Below, piece by piece: positions 11,645 through 24,485 of a stretch of 64,000 bases of DNA. A program made the position numbers and the translations under genes. The notes beneath the pieces were generated by a model. It was not told the origin of the DNA. It did not search any database and saw only the letters and a program-made list of their open reading frames with translations. Origin of the DNA: Romanomermis culicivorax (lineage: Eukaryota > Nematoda > Enoplea > Mermithida > Mermithidae); assembly GCA_963922205.1 (NCBI GenBank), contig CAWUHX010000008.1, positions 2,637,282 to 2,701,281 on the forward strand, given 5' to 3'. How positions within the stretch are numbered: position 1 is the first letter of the stretch; each line of letters begins with the position of its first letter.

Positions 11645-12780
11645 GGGAGCGGTTTTATCCCCATTAGTCGACCATACTTTTTCCCCGGCCATCCTTTTTT
11701 CCCGACCACCCCTTTTCTTCGATTCCCGAATTTCAGAGCAATGTGATGTTTCTCGGACAACTCAATTTTTGTAATAATCTCAATTCCCCGAGTATTAATA
11801 TTTATAGCACATTTTTTTGTTCAAAATTTCTTAATTGTGAAAGCAATTACATACAGGTGTTTCATGAAAAAAGATGCACATTTTTATTTCGTTGCAGAGT
11901 AAATCAGAATGTAAAATTTTGATAGCTTCAACAGATAATCTTTAACATATCTCAAAAAAAAAGATTTCGTGGAATTAAACCAATTCTTTCCTAAATCGGC
12001 TATGGAAAATTATGGTGATTCTAGCTTCCACTGCTGTAAGTGAATGTCATTTCAGCACAGCGGGACATATTATTACAGATTCATGGCGAAGAATCAGTAT
12101 TTGAAAAGTTGGTGGTTTGACACACTTTTATGTAGCAACTCCGATTTGCTTTGGTTTAGGGCCATGTTTTTTGCATTATCAAACATTTTTATCACTGTGA
12201 CACATTTTAAAGAAGTTTAAAGAATAAAATTTTTTTTAATTCTAAAGAAGTATTCTGTTCGAAAAGAAAAAAAAATGATTCGGATTGGCCAAACTCTTCC
12301 ATATTCGATTTTCGATGTTTGGTAAAAATAAATGTTGTAGGACGATAATATTCCATTTTTGAGAAGAAATTAGAACTAAGACTACACTAATCAGACATTC
12401 TTTGCTTTATATACCTGTTGTGGGCTTGAAGTTTTGTAAATCACAGTGGGAAAACCTCCGTGGGAAAATAATGTGTAAAATAAAAAATAATGTTTAAATT
12501 TTCTTGCAGGCAAGTTTTTGTAATAAGGCATAAATTTTTCTTACTTTGTTTATAACATTAGTCGGGGAAAAGGGATGGTCGGGGAATAGAGATGATCGGG
12601 GAAAAAGGATGATCGGGAAAAGGAGATTTTTTGTATTAATTTTTAGCATTAGCCGGACAAAAGGGATGGTCGGGGAAACGGGATGGTCGGCGAAAAGAGA
12701 TGGTCGGGGAAAGGGTACCTGATCCCTACCCCGACTGTCAAATTACTCCGATCATCCCATTACCCCGACTACTATACAAA
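11645..12780. mobile_element. E2: element with inverted GGTCGGGG minisatellite ends
   Basis: The left array (11650-11735) is C-rich, of the type TTTTCCCCGGCCATCC. The right array (12560-12780) is the G-rich complement, of the type GATGGTCGGGGAAAAGG, repeated about nine times with a final reversed part. The interior is AT-rich with no ORF. Located upstream of gene 1. Confidence 0.6.
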
Positions 12781-12935
12781 ATTCCTGTTACCAAGACCAA
12801 TGAAAACTTTTCAAACAGCTGATTTTTAGAAAGCTCTACGATATCCCGACTATAGTTCAGACCAAAAAGGAAATACAAAAAGCAAGTTTTGAAGTTAAAA
12901 TAGGAAGTTCAGACGGCATTTGACTGCTACCATAC

Positions 12936-13664
12936 ATTGCCATGTATAAGCACCATCTGATGCTTTCCGATTGATTTTTAAGAATTCTCTTGTTTCGGTG
13001 TATAAGCACCACTAAGAAATGAATGAGTCTGATTTCCATGTATACCATTTTTAAGAAGTTGGTATATTTAAAACAAATTCATCGATTTGTTTTACTGATT
13101 CAGTCAGTTGAATTTTTTTCATCGCGCATTTCCACTGTTTTTAGCATTTTAGTAGCTCTAATAATGAGAAACATGAATAAATTTAAGCTGGAAGTTTTAA
13201 ACTTTAATTGAAACTGGGTGATGAGCCAATTAATGTTGTTGAAATTTTATAAAAAATCAGTATATTGATCTCTACAGGTTGCCAGTATTGCTTGAGCAAA
13301 TAAAATTTTTTTAATTGCTTGAACATTTGATGAAGAACGTTTTTTCGTATATAAGCACCAAATTGTTTATGCGACCTGTTTCCGTTACTCGAAGCTTCAG
13401 TGAAAGATTTTCTTGCTCCGGGACTTGAACCCGAGACTTTGCGACTACCGTCCGTACGCTCTAATCGAGTGAGCCAAACCGAGCAACGGGAAAGGCGCGC
13501 TCAAATTGCAATGGTTGGTAGTTGAGGTGGTTGCTGTAATCACTGTCAACAAAATTTACCTCTTCCAAAGTCAAAGTTGGTGCTTATACACGAATTCTGT
13601 TTCGGTCTATAAGCACCACTCCTTTTTCCGACGATTTTGGCGAAAAAAAGTGGTGCTTATACAC
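12936..13664. mobile_element. E3: element with GTGTATAAGCACCAC repeats in both orientations
   Basis: GTGTATAAGCACCAC-type units occur at about 12943, 12996, 13345 and 13602 in one orientation and at 13577 and 13650 in the reverse. The last pair (13602-13664) forms a hairpin. A tRNA-like sequence lies inside (13411-13488). No coding content. Confidence 0.55.
13411..13488 (-). pseudogene. tRNA-like sequence (tRNA pseudogene or SINE head)
   Basis: On the minus strand it has a D-arm (GCTC/GAGC stem) and a canonical T-arm loop TTCAAGT with a 5-bp stem, so A and B boxes are recognisable. The acceptor stem does not pair properly and the anticodon loop lacks U33. A functional tRNA is therefore unlikely; it is a tRNA-derived repeat inside E3. 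Confidence 0.6.
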
Positions 13665-13669
13665 TGGTA

Positions 13670-15050
13670 TTTACGGTAATTATTGCATTGAAATTCGAAG
13701 AGTTTCTGTTTTCGTGAAAGGAGAGTATGCAAATGCATGCCATAAATATTACCTAAATAAAGAAATTGACATGAAGCCATTTTATTAATTGAACTTGTCC
13801 ACGTTACGTGCTAAACCTGATCGTTCGACACAGCTGCAGTGTTCATAGGATCACAAGGCGGATTGAGCCCAGCCTCAGGATTGCCCATCACTCGATTGTT
13901 TTAAACCGTGTGACGCGTTTCAGCTCCGAGCTTAACGCTACATAACAGTCCGTGACAGAACCATGAACTGTAGTTATTTATTTTGAAATGGCAGATGCAA
14001 CGGAGCGATGAAAGTAAGTTCAATTAGGAAAAATTTTAAGTTAATTAGTTTAATCAATGAGAAAAACAGACGGACTGAAAATTTTCTCCAATAACCTGGC
14101 TGAATGCACTCAGGTGTCGATAGATGTTATTTAAATCGAAAAAAGAATGGTAAGAATTTTGATTTTGACCTGTTTTTTGTCACGAAGGAATTCATATTGT
14201 TTTCTACAGCGTCGTTAACTCCGTAAAAGTTGTGTATCGTAGTGAACCAACATTCTTTCTCGCCACTGAATTCACAATATCAAGGTAGATGCACTATGGT
14301 CGAATAGTTCAGCAAAGAAAGATTCAGGGACTAGGGCGAGTTTCATCGTTGCCTGATGCCTGTAATGCACGATTTGACTTTCTAGATCCCGAAGCGCTAC
14401 TTTTCGAAAATCTTATATGTTATATCATAGTTTAGTTGAGGAATATATTACCTTAGTTATCTGAGCTGAGAAATTTTAAGGGGTTCCACTGAATCGCATC
14501 GAATTTTCACAAGTTTTGTGTGCAACACTCTTTTTGTGACCAGGCACTAAAACTACAGCACAACGAAACGCAAATCGGGACGAAGACAAGGTGAATTTAT
14601 TCCATATTTAGGATAATGCCTCCAACCCATAAAAGTCCCACACATACTTTCCTGTGATTACCTGGAAGAACAACGCTGATAAAATGTTCAAATGACCGAT
14701 ACATTTGCCGAATACAGGCTGCATAGTACACAGAGCGTAGACAGTCATGTGCTGAAGGAGCAAGAAGTCAACTTTATATAAATTTGTGTACTTTATTCAA
14801 CTGGTCAAGACCACATCGTTGCTTGAATATTAATTTGCATATGGCAACAGTACGCTCAGCTGACATAATAAATTTCGAGTAATGTATGCAGCTTGTACAA
14901 ACATTCCTGTCCCTTCTCTATTGTGAAGCGAACCCTAATGACTATTCCTCCCAATTGTTCGAAATTTTAAATTTCTGGAGATGCCTTCCTTTTTTCAACG
15001 GTATATGAGTCGATTCCTCTTCCGCTCGTGAAGGTATATACAATGCACAA
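13670..15050. other. Intergenic; no gene recognised
   Basis: No coding signature. A 71-codon minus-strand frame (14967-15182) has a hydrophobic stretch but no supporting splice or homology signal. Confidence 0.4.
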
Positions 15051-15426
15051 TAACAGAGCAACTCGAACGGCATGATTCCTGAGAGATTCAACTTTCTGTT
15101 CAACTGACCAATGATAAGTTGAAAAATGAGATATTTTCAGTAGTTCTACTTGCTGAGTATCGTGACAGCATTCATTCCGCACAAAAGTCAGAATTAGCGT
15201 AGCTACCGTACTCCAAAGTTTGAATTTTCTTCATTTTTTGGCATTTTTCAGACTGAACATGTGTTTCAAAAGATCACAGCTCAGAAAAGACGTGACTCTA
15301 TAGACAAAGGTTACCGCTACTTAATAGATTTCTAACTCGAGTGGGTTCAAATGAACTTTTTTCTCTTGTGAGTTCTATGGTAAAAAAAGATATTTACTAA
15401 AATTCGACAATATCCTTTTCTTTATT

Positions 15427-16066
15427 CAGGATGAGCCATAAAAAAGCGACCGGTGCCGATTTTCATAACTTTTGAACGGATGAAGCTCTTTTAATGCAGA
15501 TTGCTGCATTAGAATGCCCTGTTTATCTTTGTTATGTTATAAAAACCAAATTTTAGGCTCCTAGCATTTATGGTTATTTTTTATGGTTTGTAAGTTACAG
15601 GTAATTTAAATTCATCAACTTCTCGTTCCAATATGGGGCAAAATTTCTCCAAAATAAAGAGCTTTTGTTTTGAAATTGGAAAAAGGCAAAATCAAAACAA
15701 AATCAATTCCGTCATTGACCAGATCGAAAAAGGATTAAAATTATTGGTGAAATGGAAAGTAGGACACACTAAACTGGCTCTCTTGTAGTTTCCTGTTGTT
15801 ATATGGTTCTCATGATTGGATCTATTGTACTTTTCTGTTGTAAAACATGTTGATTTTGCCAATTTTTCAAAATTTATTTGCAAAAAAATCGACGTTTAGT
15901 ATTTTTGATTCTAGTCAGTCAATATTGAAGCAATCTGGCTGAAACTTTTCACTTTTTATGCTGGATGTTTCATGTATCGATGGCTAAAACCCATTAAAAA
16001 GCTTCCCCCATTTGAACGCTATGAAAGTCAGTACCGGTCACCCTTTTTTGGCTCACCCTGCATAAA
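15427..16066. mobile_element. Non-autonomous TIR DNA transposon (~640 bp)
   Basis: The ends are long imperfect inverted repeats (about 60 bp). The left begins CAGGATGAGCCATAAAAAAG, with GACCGGT and GAAGCTC following; the complement of the right reads CAGGGTGAGCCAAAAAAGG with GACCGGT and GAAGC at the same spacing. The interior has no transposase. Target duplication is not clear, so the superfamily is left open. Confidence 0.75.
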
Positions 16067-16130
16067 AAAGCAAACCAATAATAACATACAAAAAAATTGG
16101 AAATAAAACTTACAGCAAAGAACATGAAAC

Positions 16131-16377
16131 TATAGTCTGTTTTTTATAAAATACTTCCAAATAGAAAAGTGACACGAATCAGTACTGTCGTCAAAATCGT
16201 TTACATGGAGCTCTTACTGTAAAATTTTTCACTCGAAAAATTGTTAAAGGATAGGTCAGCATGCTCATAAAATTACAGTCTTTTATGATAATTGTTCATC
16301 AGCAAATCGTCAAAATCTGAAATACTACTTGTTTTCCGCTTTCATCTTTAGAAGCATTTCGAGAAAAACAGACTATA
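16131..16377 (+). mobile_element. MITE-1, full-length copy (247 bp)
   Basis: Begins TATAGTCTGTTTTTTATAAA and ends with its imperfect inverted complement (GAAGCATTTCGAGAAAAACA then GACTATA); the TIR is about 30 bp. TA at both borders fits a Tc1/mariner-type target. A second full copy is at 43403-43640 and an inverted one at 30411-30660. Noncoding. Confidence 0.85.
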
Positions 16378-16954
16378 AGATGTTACCTCGAACAGGTTGA
16401 ATTATTGCGAATGTAATTATCGTAAAAATACCAAATCTTCATTTTCTTGCTTTCGTCGACTTCTGTTTGATGATTCTGAAACTGCTTAAGATTCTTTCTA
16501 GAAAATGTTGATACACAATATGAAAATGTATCATACATTCATTAGTATTCTGAACCGATAGAATTTCCCTTGGGTGAATTAACATTTTATTTTTAGTTGT
16601 TTTTTAATTGTGCAACACCTGCGATATTTCGCAACGAAAGTCCATTACATGCAAAAAACCATACTCTATATGCATGTATGAAAAATGTTTTCTTATCCCT
16701 TACTTTATACTTTTTATGCTATTTTAAAGTGTAGTAATTGAACTCAAAATAAACTGGCGACGTCGTTTGAAGCCTTTTTTGAACATCTTCTCATAGGATG
16801 TCGCATAATTTTCTCTTTATTTCTGTAGCCGCCAATGCCTCACATAGTGTGTCAAAATTTCAATCAGATATGAGTACCGTTTGGGAGCTACGGGTGTCTG
16901 TACATCCTGAAAGCTGATGCAACAATGCTGATTAATCCCACTATATTATCTTTT

Positions 16955-17072
16955 TATAAGGCGTTTCCAAATTTAAAAATGAACAAGAATCGGTATATCG
17001 TCAAAATCTTTCAGACAAAGCTTTCACAGTAAATTTTTTCACTTGGAAAAATTGCTAACGGTTAGTCAAGTA
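16955..17072 (+). repeat. MITE-1 fragment (5' half)
   Basis: TTTTTATAAGGCGTTTCCAA, then GTATATCGTCAAAATC and TTTTTTCACTTGG follow the left half of MITE-1. It is cut where a Rep-L 3' fragment begins. Confidence 0.55.
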
Positions 17073-17290
17073 CTAGTTTATTAGAAAATATCCCGATGGG
17101 GCAGAAAAAAGAAGAATATACTTGCTTTGATAGTTACCAAATGAGAAAAAGGAGTGGGCTAGATTTCTAAGGGCATGAGTTAAAGTTTAAAAAATTCATT
17201 TTTGTAATACCGGATTTTTATTCTTTCTCATTAAAATTTTTCATGTCTCTGGAAAAGTGTATTCTGCAGCATCGTGCATTTTGTCCTCCC
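17069..17290 (+). repeat. Rep-L 3' fragment
   Basis: Matches the right part of Rep-L copy A (the GATGGGGCAGAAAA and AGTGTATTCTGCAGCA blocks) without the satellite. It continues a few bases further (ATCGTGCATTTTGTCC), a continuation also seen at 48575-48600. Confidence 0.75.
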
Positions 17291-17514
17291 ATAGCATTGT
17301 ATCAACCGCAGTAAAATTTTTCTGTATCAAAATTATATGCAAGCTAATGGTTGACTTCACTCAACTGTGGAGAAATGCTAAACCAATAGCAATAAAGCAT
17401 TTTAGGTCCCGACTGATCCAAAAAAACCTGGGATCAGTTGCCCTAACCCAATCTGCGAATAATCTGAACGTCTGTATTATATTGCTGATCCTCAGTCGTG
17501 CTTCATACTGAGTA

Positions 17515-17760
17515 CACAGGTATTTTGGGTACCTGGGTATACCTGGGTGCCCAGGTCAATTTCAAAAGTGAAACCTGGGTGCTACATGATTATTCGGGTG
17601 ACCTGTTTACCCGAACGTCTAACAAGATATTGCATCGGTAAAAGACTTATATACTCCAATGTTCAAATACTTCAATATAGTATTCGGGTTGGGTACGCAA
17701 AATAGCTGGGTAACACGAGTACTGCAAAGACTGGGTACCCAGGTCATAAGATTTTCAAAA
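17515..17760. repeat. E8: cluster of ACCTGGGTACCC-type repeats
   Basis: GGGTACCTGGGTATACCTGG, GGTGCCCAGGTC, AAACCTGGGTGC and CTGGGTACCCAGGTC recur in both orientations around a 100-bp AT-rich core. It resembles the other inverted-minisatellite elements in miniature. Confidence 0.5.
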
Positions 17761-17829
17761 TGTAAAGCACTAAAGAACTAATCCTCAGTTTCCGATAATC
17801 ACAATGTCAAGATTATTTTCTTGCAGAAC

Positions 17830-18110
17830 TAACAATATTCTTATCAGGCTTCAGATTAGCTGATACTAAGGTGTGAGCCCAGGTTCAGGATTCGCAGTGT
17901 AGAAATAAACAAATTTAAGAAAATAGTGCAATCCAACAGCTCGAGATGGGGATAATCCTGAAGACATCGGGAGATTATAGCAAACACTTGGTATCATTGA
18001 CATTTTAGTGCAACTGCTGAAACTGTGATGGTTCCTTTTTTGTTCAAATTATTTTTGTACACGAAGTTAAACCCCTAGTAGATATGGGCCCTAGTTACAA
18101 TCATTGCACT
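17830..18110 (-). repeat. Dispersed repeat shared (inverted) with 48020-48300
   Basis: The CAGCTCGAG, GATAATCC and AAATAAACAAATTTAAGAAA region matches the reverse complement of 48020-48300 over about 250 bp with many substitutions. Confidence 0.55.
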
Positions 18111-18940
18111 ATCTGAAAACATAGCAACAGGATAAAGCATACAAAAATGCCTTTCAAAAGTTTTTGATTCAGGCATTCACATACTACTGTGACACAATTA
18201 TCATGGATGCATGTTTGATTTTACATGAAACGAAATCGTATCAGGCACCTAAATATTAAAATCTATTCACTAATTAATTACTGTTAGTGTGATGGGCAAA
18301 CTTGCTCTGCTCTGTGCTATGAAATCTTAATGTGTTATAGTCCTTTTTGATCAACCTTTGCATTCAATTGTATGTCACAATGAACAAAAAGTATACATAT
18401 ACCGCCTGCTGAATGAAAGTGCCATGGCGATGTTTCATGTCAATCTTATTTTTGAATTTCAGATTTTTTTCTCATCTGTAAAAGCTCAGTGCAGTAGGAA
18501 GCATACATGTGCGAAGGTAACATGGGGTATGTACCCCCACAGTTTTAAAATTGGAAGTCTTTTCCTGCATAAAAAAAATTTACTAAATTTTTTGGGATTT
18601 TTGTCTCAAAAAACCAGGATCCACGCCTTCTGTAACCATCCTTCCTTCAAATTTCAGAACTGTACATGTATGGTTGGAAGTTGAGATGCATGGGAAAAAT
18701 TTTCGAGAGGAAGAGTTGAAAAGCAAAAAATGGATTTTCCGAAAAATTTTAAATTTCTACTAATTCTTGTCAAAAAAAACCCGTTTGTCATGTGTTTTTA
18801 CATTTTCAAAAAGTCCAGGGGTAGTCAATTGACTTTTTCTAGAGGCCAGAAAGGGGTATCTAGAGTCTCAGTGGAAAGGTTCACTTCCCCATACCATGTG
18901 AATCAATGGCTGGTAGGTGTCATGACGCACTCAGCTGCAG
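18111..18940. other. Intergenic; part resembles the flank of Rep-L
   Basis: 18500-18640 (GTACCCCCACAG, TTTTTGTCTCAAAAAACC) resembles 19730-19880 and, reversed, 47480-47610, so Rep-L probably extends past the boundary given here. No coding gene; the 108-codon frame at 18358-18684 lies in this repeat. Confidence 0.45.
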
Positions 18941-18944
18941 AATA

Positions 18945-19715
18945 TACTTTTCCACGGGCATAAAAATTTTTTTAATAAGAAAGAACGAAAATCCAATATT
19001 ACAAAATTGGATCTTTTAAATTTCAACAAGTTCTCAGAAATCTAGTCCACCCTTTTTTCTAGCTTGGCGACTATCCAAACAAGTATATTCTTCTTTTTTC
19101 TGCCCCATCGGGGCATTTTCTAATAGACTAAGAAGTACATTGAAGTTTTAAATTTGGTCATCTTCACATCAATGAAACAATAAATTATAATCTTAAAACT
19201 GCAAATAATCATTCTTGGTAAAAGTAAAAGATGTGTAAACTGCGTAGTAAAAAACCTTGTAAACAGAATGTAAAGTGACCATATCTGTTGAATTCCCCAT
19301 GGTCAAGGACCCTCAACCCGAAAAATCACATAAATACCTTTGTTTACAAAAAAGACAACTTTTTGTATAAAGTGACTGCGTTTATAATTCCCCATGTCAG
19401 TAAGCCCTTTCTCCAAAACTCGGGAAACAAGTTTGTTTACAGTCGGGATAATTTTTTGTGTTACGTGACTGCATTCATCGAATTCTCCATAGCCCAAAGC
19501 CTCTCCCCAAAAAAACAGAAATGCATTTGTTTACACTCAGGATAGTTTATGTGCAAAGTTATCGCATCCCTTGAATTCTCTGCGGTCGAGCAGCCCTTCC
19601 AAAAAAAAATCACGAAAATATACTCGTTTACACCCGGGATAATTTTTTTTTGTTAAGTGACTGCATCCATTGAATTCGCAATAGTCAAAAACCCCTTCCC
19701 CAATAAGACCACGGA
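18945..19715 (-). repeat. Rep-L copy D (3' part plus satellite only)
   Basis: Minus-strand copy lacking the 480-bp left domain. It has the conserved right part (18945-19265) and about four satellite units (19270-19715), and sits directly beside copy B in the same orientation. Confidence 0.8.
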
Positions 19716-19892
19716 AATACCTTGGGGGTACAAACTACCCCAAGGGTTTTGAAACTTTAAAATTTGTTGAGAAAAAAATTTTTTTGTAAACTTTTTTGAA
19801 TTTTTTGTCTCAAAAAACGCCAAAAAATCAAGGTCCACCCCCTGTACCCTCATCAAAATTTCGGAGATGCACATGTTTGGCAGGAAAGTGCG

Positions 19893-21174
19893 TTGATGCA
19901 TACTGCTGCGGAATATACTTTTTCACGGACTTGGAAAATTTTTTTTGAAGAATGAAATCCAATATAAAATTCCAACTTTAACCCAAGTTCTCAAAAATCT
20001 AGTTCACTCCTTTTTCTAGCTTGACAACTACCCAAGAAAGTATATTCTTCTTTTTTTCTGCCCTATCGGGGCATTTTCTAATAAACTTGTCCACCTCTTT
20101 TTAGTGGGCCTCAGCCATGCATGAAAACCTTCGTAGAAGCACATTGAAGTTTTAAATTTGGTCATCTTCACATCAAAGAAACAATAAAAAGGAATCTTAA
20201 AGCTATGAATTCTCACTTTCGGTAAAAGTAAAAGCTGTATAAGCTGCATAGAATTTAAAACACATTGTAAACATAGTGTAAAGTGACCATTTCCATTGAA
20301 TTGCCCATGATCAGGAACCCGTCAGCGCAAAAAACCACAGAAATACCGTTGTTTACACACAGAACAATTTTTTTGTGTGAAGTGACTGTGTCCATTGAAT
20401 TCCCCATGGTCAGAAACCTCTTCTCTCAAAAATCGCAGAAATACATTTGTATGCAGTAAATATAATTTTGTGTGTAAAGTGATCGCATTCATTAAACTCC
20501 CCGTGGTCGAAAACCCCTTCCACAATCATTGTCACGAAAATATGCTTGTTTACACCCGGAATAATTTTTCATTTGAAGTGACTGCGTCCATCGGATTCCC
20601 AATGGTCGAAAACCCCTTCTTCCAAAAATTCACAGGAGTACCCCTATTTACATTAAAGATAATTTTTTTGTGTAAAGTGACCGCGTCCATTGAATTCGCT
20701 TCGGTCGAAAACCCTTAAACCCAAAATCCCAATAACGCTACTGGTTCAATTAAAACTGCAAAAAATTCCGGCACCTTAATGCTGCAAAAATTATTTTTTT
20801 GAAGCCGTAAGTTTATATAACAAAATTGTCAAATTTCGCGGTTCTCGGAACTTTGGACAACCATATAATTGAATGGAGGCCATATTTAAAGAAAATAAAA
20901 AATCGCATTTGAGATTGCATCCCCAAGATGCTTAGGCCGAAGTATGGAGGTTGGATATGGCACACTCATAGCGGGGCATGGTGTAACTGGGGGCCCTTAA
21001 AAAGTGTGTTTTTACATGTTTTTGGGGCCCCATCGAGCACCACTTGCAGATAGAGGAGAAATGACAAAAGGCACCCCATAGTTTGCCCCTATGTCCGAAA
21101 TTATGAAAAAACACGAAGGTTCTAGCTCTTACCGTTTTGGCTTTAGAGGAGGGAGATGAAATTTGGGGGCCAAG
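19893..21174 (-). repeat. Rep-L copy B (full-length)
   Basis: Minus-strand copy with all three parts: the right part (19893-20270), about four satellite units (20270-20725) and the left domain ending at the complement of CTTGGCCCCCAAATTTCAT (21174). It has fewer satellite units than copies A and C. Confidence 0.85.
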
Positions 21175-21189
21175 TATATTATAGGTTGA

Positions 21190-22870
21190 CGAGCTATGAT
21201 ACCATCAACGAGATGCGGGAAAATTTTAAGAAACGATTTCTGAGTCCATTGACCTATGACAAGTTGAAAATTGATGATATCTGAAAAATAGATATCTTGA
21301 GTAGTTTTACATGCTGAGTATCGTGACAGCATTCATTCTGCGCAAAAATCAAAATTCACAAGCTACAGTACTCCAAAGTTTGGAATTTTTACATTTTTTG
21401 GCATTTTTCAGTCTGTACACGTATTCCGAAATATCACAGCTGAGAAAAGACGTCACTCTGAAGCCAAATGTTGAATGCATGCAGAAGACCTCGAAATGCA
21501 GGTATGGAGAACACTTTCTAATCTCTTACTTTACACTTTTTATTCCATTTTAAAGTGTCAAAACCGATGTCAAAATAAATCGAAAAAGTCTTTTGGGGCC
21601 TATTTTGGGCATCTTCCCATAGGATTCCGCAGAATTTTTTTCTTGATTTCTGTAGCCACTAATGTCTGACATATTGTGTTAAAATTTCAACCAAATTAAT
21701 GTACCGTTTTGGGAGCTGTAGTTGTCTGCACGTTCTGAAAGCTGATACAAAAATGCTGATTAACTCCACTAAATATGCCATCAACGAGATGCAGGAAAAA
21801 TTCAAAACGTTCAGATTAGACGAGTAAAAATAAAAGATGTGAGTCGAATCACTCGAAAAATTTTATCGATCAATTTACAACGGTGGCGCAACAGGATGTC
21901 TCAGAAGAGATGCATCAAAAATTTCTCTTTTCAATAATTTGACCGGAAAAAAATTGAAGCTGAGAATTTAATGTTACAAAATAAATGTCGGCTGTCTGAC
22001 TATGACCTATGTTATAACTTGTGCGAAAGTGCTCTATAGTTGAAGGCATCCCGTTTCAAACCACGTGATGTCGGCGAAACGAAAATAGAGCAAAGGATAG
22101 TAGATTGCAGTGCCCTTCCAACAAAGCAAAGAGTATCCGAATAACTCTTGCCGTTTTTCTGTAAATGGATTTGAAACAATCGCGCTATTTCTGAAATTTA
22201 ATGAAAGTTTTCGAACTTTTCGATTTTTCATTCGAAGCAATTCGTTTAGAAACCATCAAACCTAGATCAATGAAAATTTGCCAGGACTTCAAGTCACATT
22301 TTTTCTCCTAATATGTTGGGTTAGGAGGCATCCTGTGTTCCCAGAACTTCATTGATGGGACATTTATCCAGACTCAAAAACGCATTTGAATGACAGTGCT
22401 GTGTATGCAAATATCCACAGCTGCCAAAACGGCACATGATGATGAGATGTTACTTTCCCAGCTACTATAAGAATGTATTAACTAAAGAATAAAAAGATAA
22501 AATTCTACAGAATCGTAGGTGAAGGTGCTCGGGAGTGCCTCTAAGCAGGAGTTTTTTTTATTGTTGCTTCTAATTTTTGACTGTTCAAACTTTCTTGCAG
22601 AGTGTAAAATGTTTGCTTGTGAAACAATTAATACATCAAACTATAGTCTGTTAGTTATTTGATAATTCTACAGTATATGTAATGAATATATCACAAGGGG
22701 TAGAAAAGGGCCACCTGGCACATCGAATGATTTCTATGAAATTTTCATAAGTATGCCTTCTTCAGAGCAGTGCAGCTCCTAAAACCGTACAAAAATTTTG
22801 ATGAAAATTTAACCAATGCAGTAAAAATGGATGAGCTACAATATAAGGAAATAAAATTCTGAGGCTTCCG
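21190..22870 (+). repeat. Rep-M, contiguous copy
   Basis: Reference copy of a ~1.6-kb repeat. Its segments match 15060-15320, 16660-16960, 23260-23575, 24140-24490 and 26900-27165 in the same order and orientation. No transposase frame. The order of matches lets insertions in the other copies be read off. Confidence 0.75.
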
Positions 22871-23574
22871 ATTTGAAGGTGCTCGGGAGTGACCATGAAC
22901 AAAATTTTTTCAATTTTGACGGCTCATTTTTGACACTTTAAGCTATGCAATTATTTGCTGTAAATATTACATTAGAAGAGAGCTTATTCTCTCCTCTGTA
23001 AAATGAATATTCATTCACCAAATAAGATCAATCTGATCTTGAAATATCGCTTAGCTAGCAAGACCACTGAAAAATGCCAAAAAATCATCAATTTTCAAAC
23101 TATGGCATACTGTAGCGGCGCGAATTTTGGTTTACAAGCAAAACGAATGGTACCATGGAACTCAGTGCAGGAAACTACCCAAAATATCTGATTTTGAGGT
23201 ATGATTAATTCTCAACTTATCATAGGGAAAGTAGAACCTCTCAGAAATCGTGTCTTAAAACGTTTAGATTAGACGAATAAAAGAAAAGATGTGAGTCGAA
23301 TCAATGGTAAAATTGCGTCGATCTATTTACAATTGTAGGGCCACAAGGTATCTCGAAGAGACGCGACAAAAATTTCTTTCTTCTGGAATTTGATTGAAAA
23401 AATCGAAGCCGTGATTTACTGTAAAAAATAAATGTTGGCTGTCTGGCTCCGGCCTATGCTATATGCTGTGAGAAAGTTTTCAGAAGTTGGAGGCTCCCTG
23501 TATCACATCACGTAGTGTCTACCGGATGAAAATAGAACAAATGATAGTAAATTGCATTGCCTTTTCAGTATGGT

Positions 23575-24140
23575 GTCGTGTTGTTAAATTGGGGTTGTGG
23601 TATGCAAATTGTTACTGTGACGTTAGGATTACGATCGGACATTCATGGTTTCATGTATTAATTGTGTTTTCTTTCTTTACATCGGTGCCAAGAGACGGCG
23701 TGGAGTGAAACGACCAAATGAAAGGAAGAATGCAGAGAACAATATAAATAATCGAGTAAGGGGAAATGGGATTTCCATAAACTGGCGTAATAATTCCGTA
23801 AATAAACGGCTTCCCAATTTTAGATTTCAATAAGTCGAAATTCCGGACGAACATAGAACGTCGACGGAACAAGAAGTTGCCCGACGGCTAAAGTGAAATG
23901 AAAGAAATAGAAGGGGTAAAAGTAAGACTAAATTTTATTCAAAGCAAAAAGGATGCTGAAAACATGAAATGAAACAGGAGTCTATATACAGAAGAAAAAC
24001 ATAAAAACGTTATAAAAACCTTTTGGTTGGCTACAGTATGATTAGATAAATTAGGGTAACATTTTAAAGACATTCCAGTCGCATGTTGACAAATAGTATA
24101 GTTCGTAGCTTATTCTAATATTAGTTGATTCCAAACAATC
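23575..24140. mobile_element. ~560-bp insertion inside Rep-M, unclassified
   Basis: Absent from the uninterrupted Rep-M copy, which has about 80 unrelated bases at this place. Starts near TGTCGTGTTG. It has no terminal repeats I can confirm and no family motif. Confidence 0.45.
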
Positions 24141-24485
24141 AATTGATTTCTGGAATTTAATGAAAATTTTTGAAGTTTTTGATTTTTTATTTGGAGCACT
24201 TCGTTCAGAAACCATCAAACCTAGATCAATGAAAATTTATCTGGACTTCGGGCCACATTTTTTTAAACTATCAGCTAAAGACACATGCTGTGTTCTTAGA
24301 ACTTTATTGGTTGGACACTTATCGAAATTGAAAAACAGATTTGAATGACAGTGTTGCATTAATCTCTGCAGCTACCAAAACAGAGCTCGATGATAATGTT
24401 GATGTTACTCTCACGGCTACTGTAGGAACGTATGAACTAAATAATAAAAAAATAAAATTAATTGGCATCATAAGTAAGGTGCTTG

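Larger units (their letters stand above)
15060..16960 (+). repeat. Rep-M, partial copy, interrupted
   Basis: 15060-15320 matches 21225-21480, and 16660-16960 matches 21480-21790. In the second location the two segments are contiguous, so 15320-16650 is inserted DNA. The inserted part contains the TIR element at 15427-16066 and a MITE-1 copy. Confidence 0.75.

Noticed and set aside
13411..13488. Functional tRNA gene
   Set aside because: The acceptor stem does not pair and U33 is missing; only the D- and T-arms look right.
13738..13790. Possible first exon of gene 1 (ATG GCT TCA ... followed by GTAATA)
   Set aside because: The donor would be in phase 1 whereas the next exon needs phase 0; the signal peptide character is weak.
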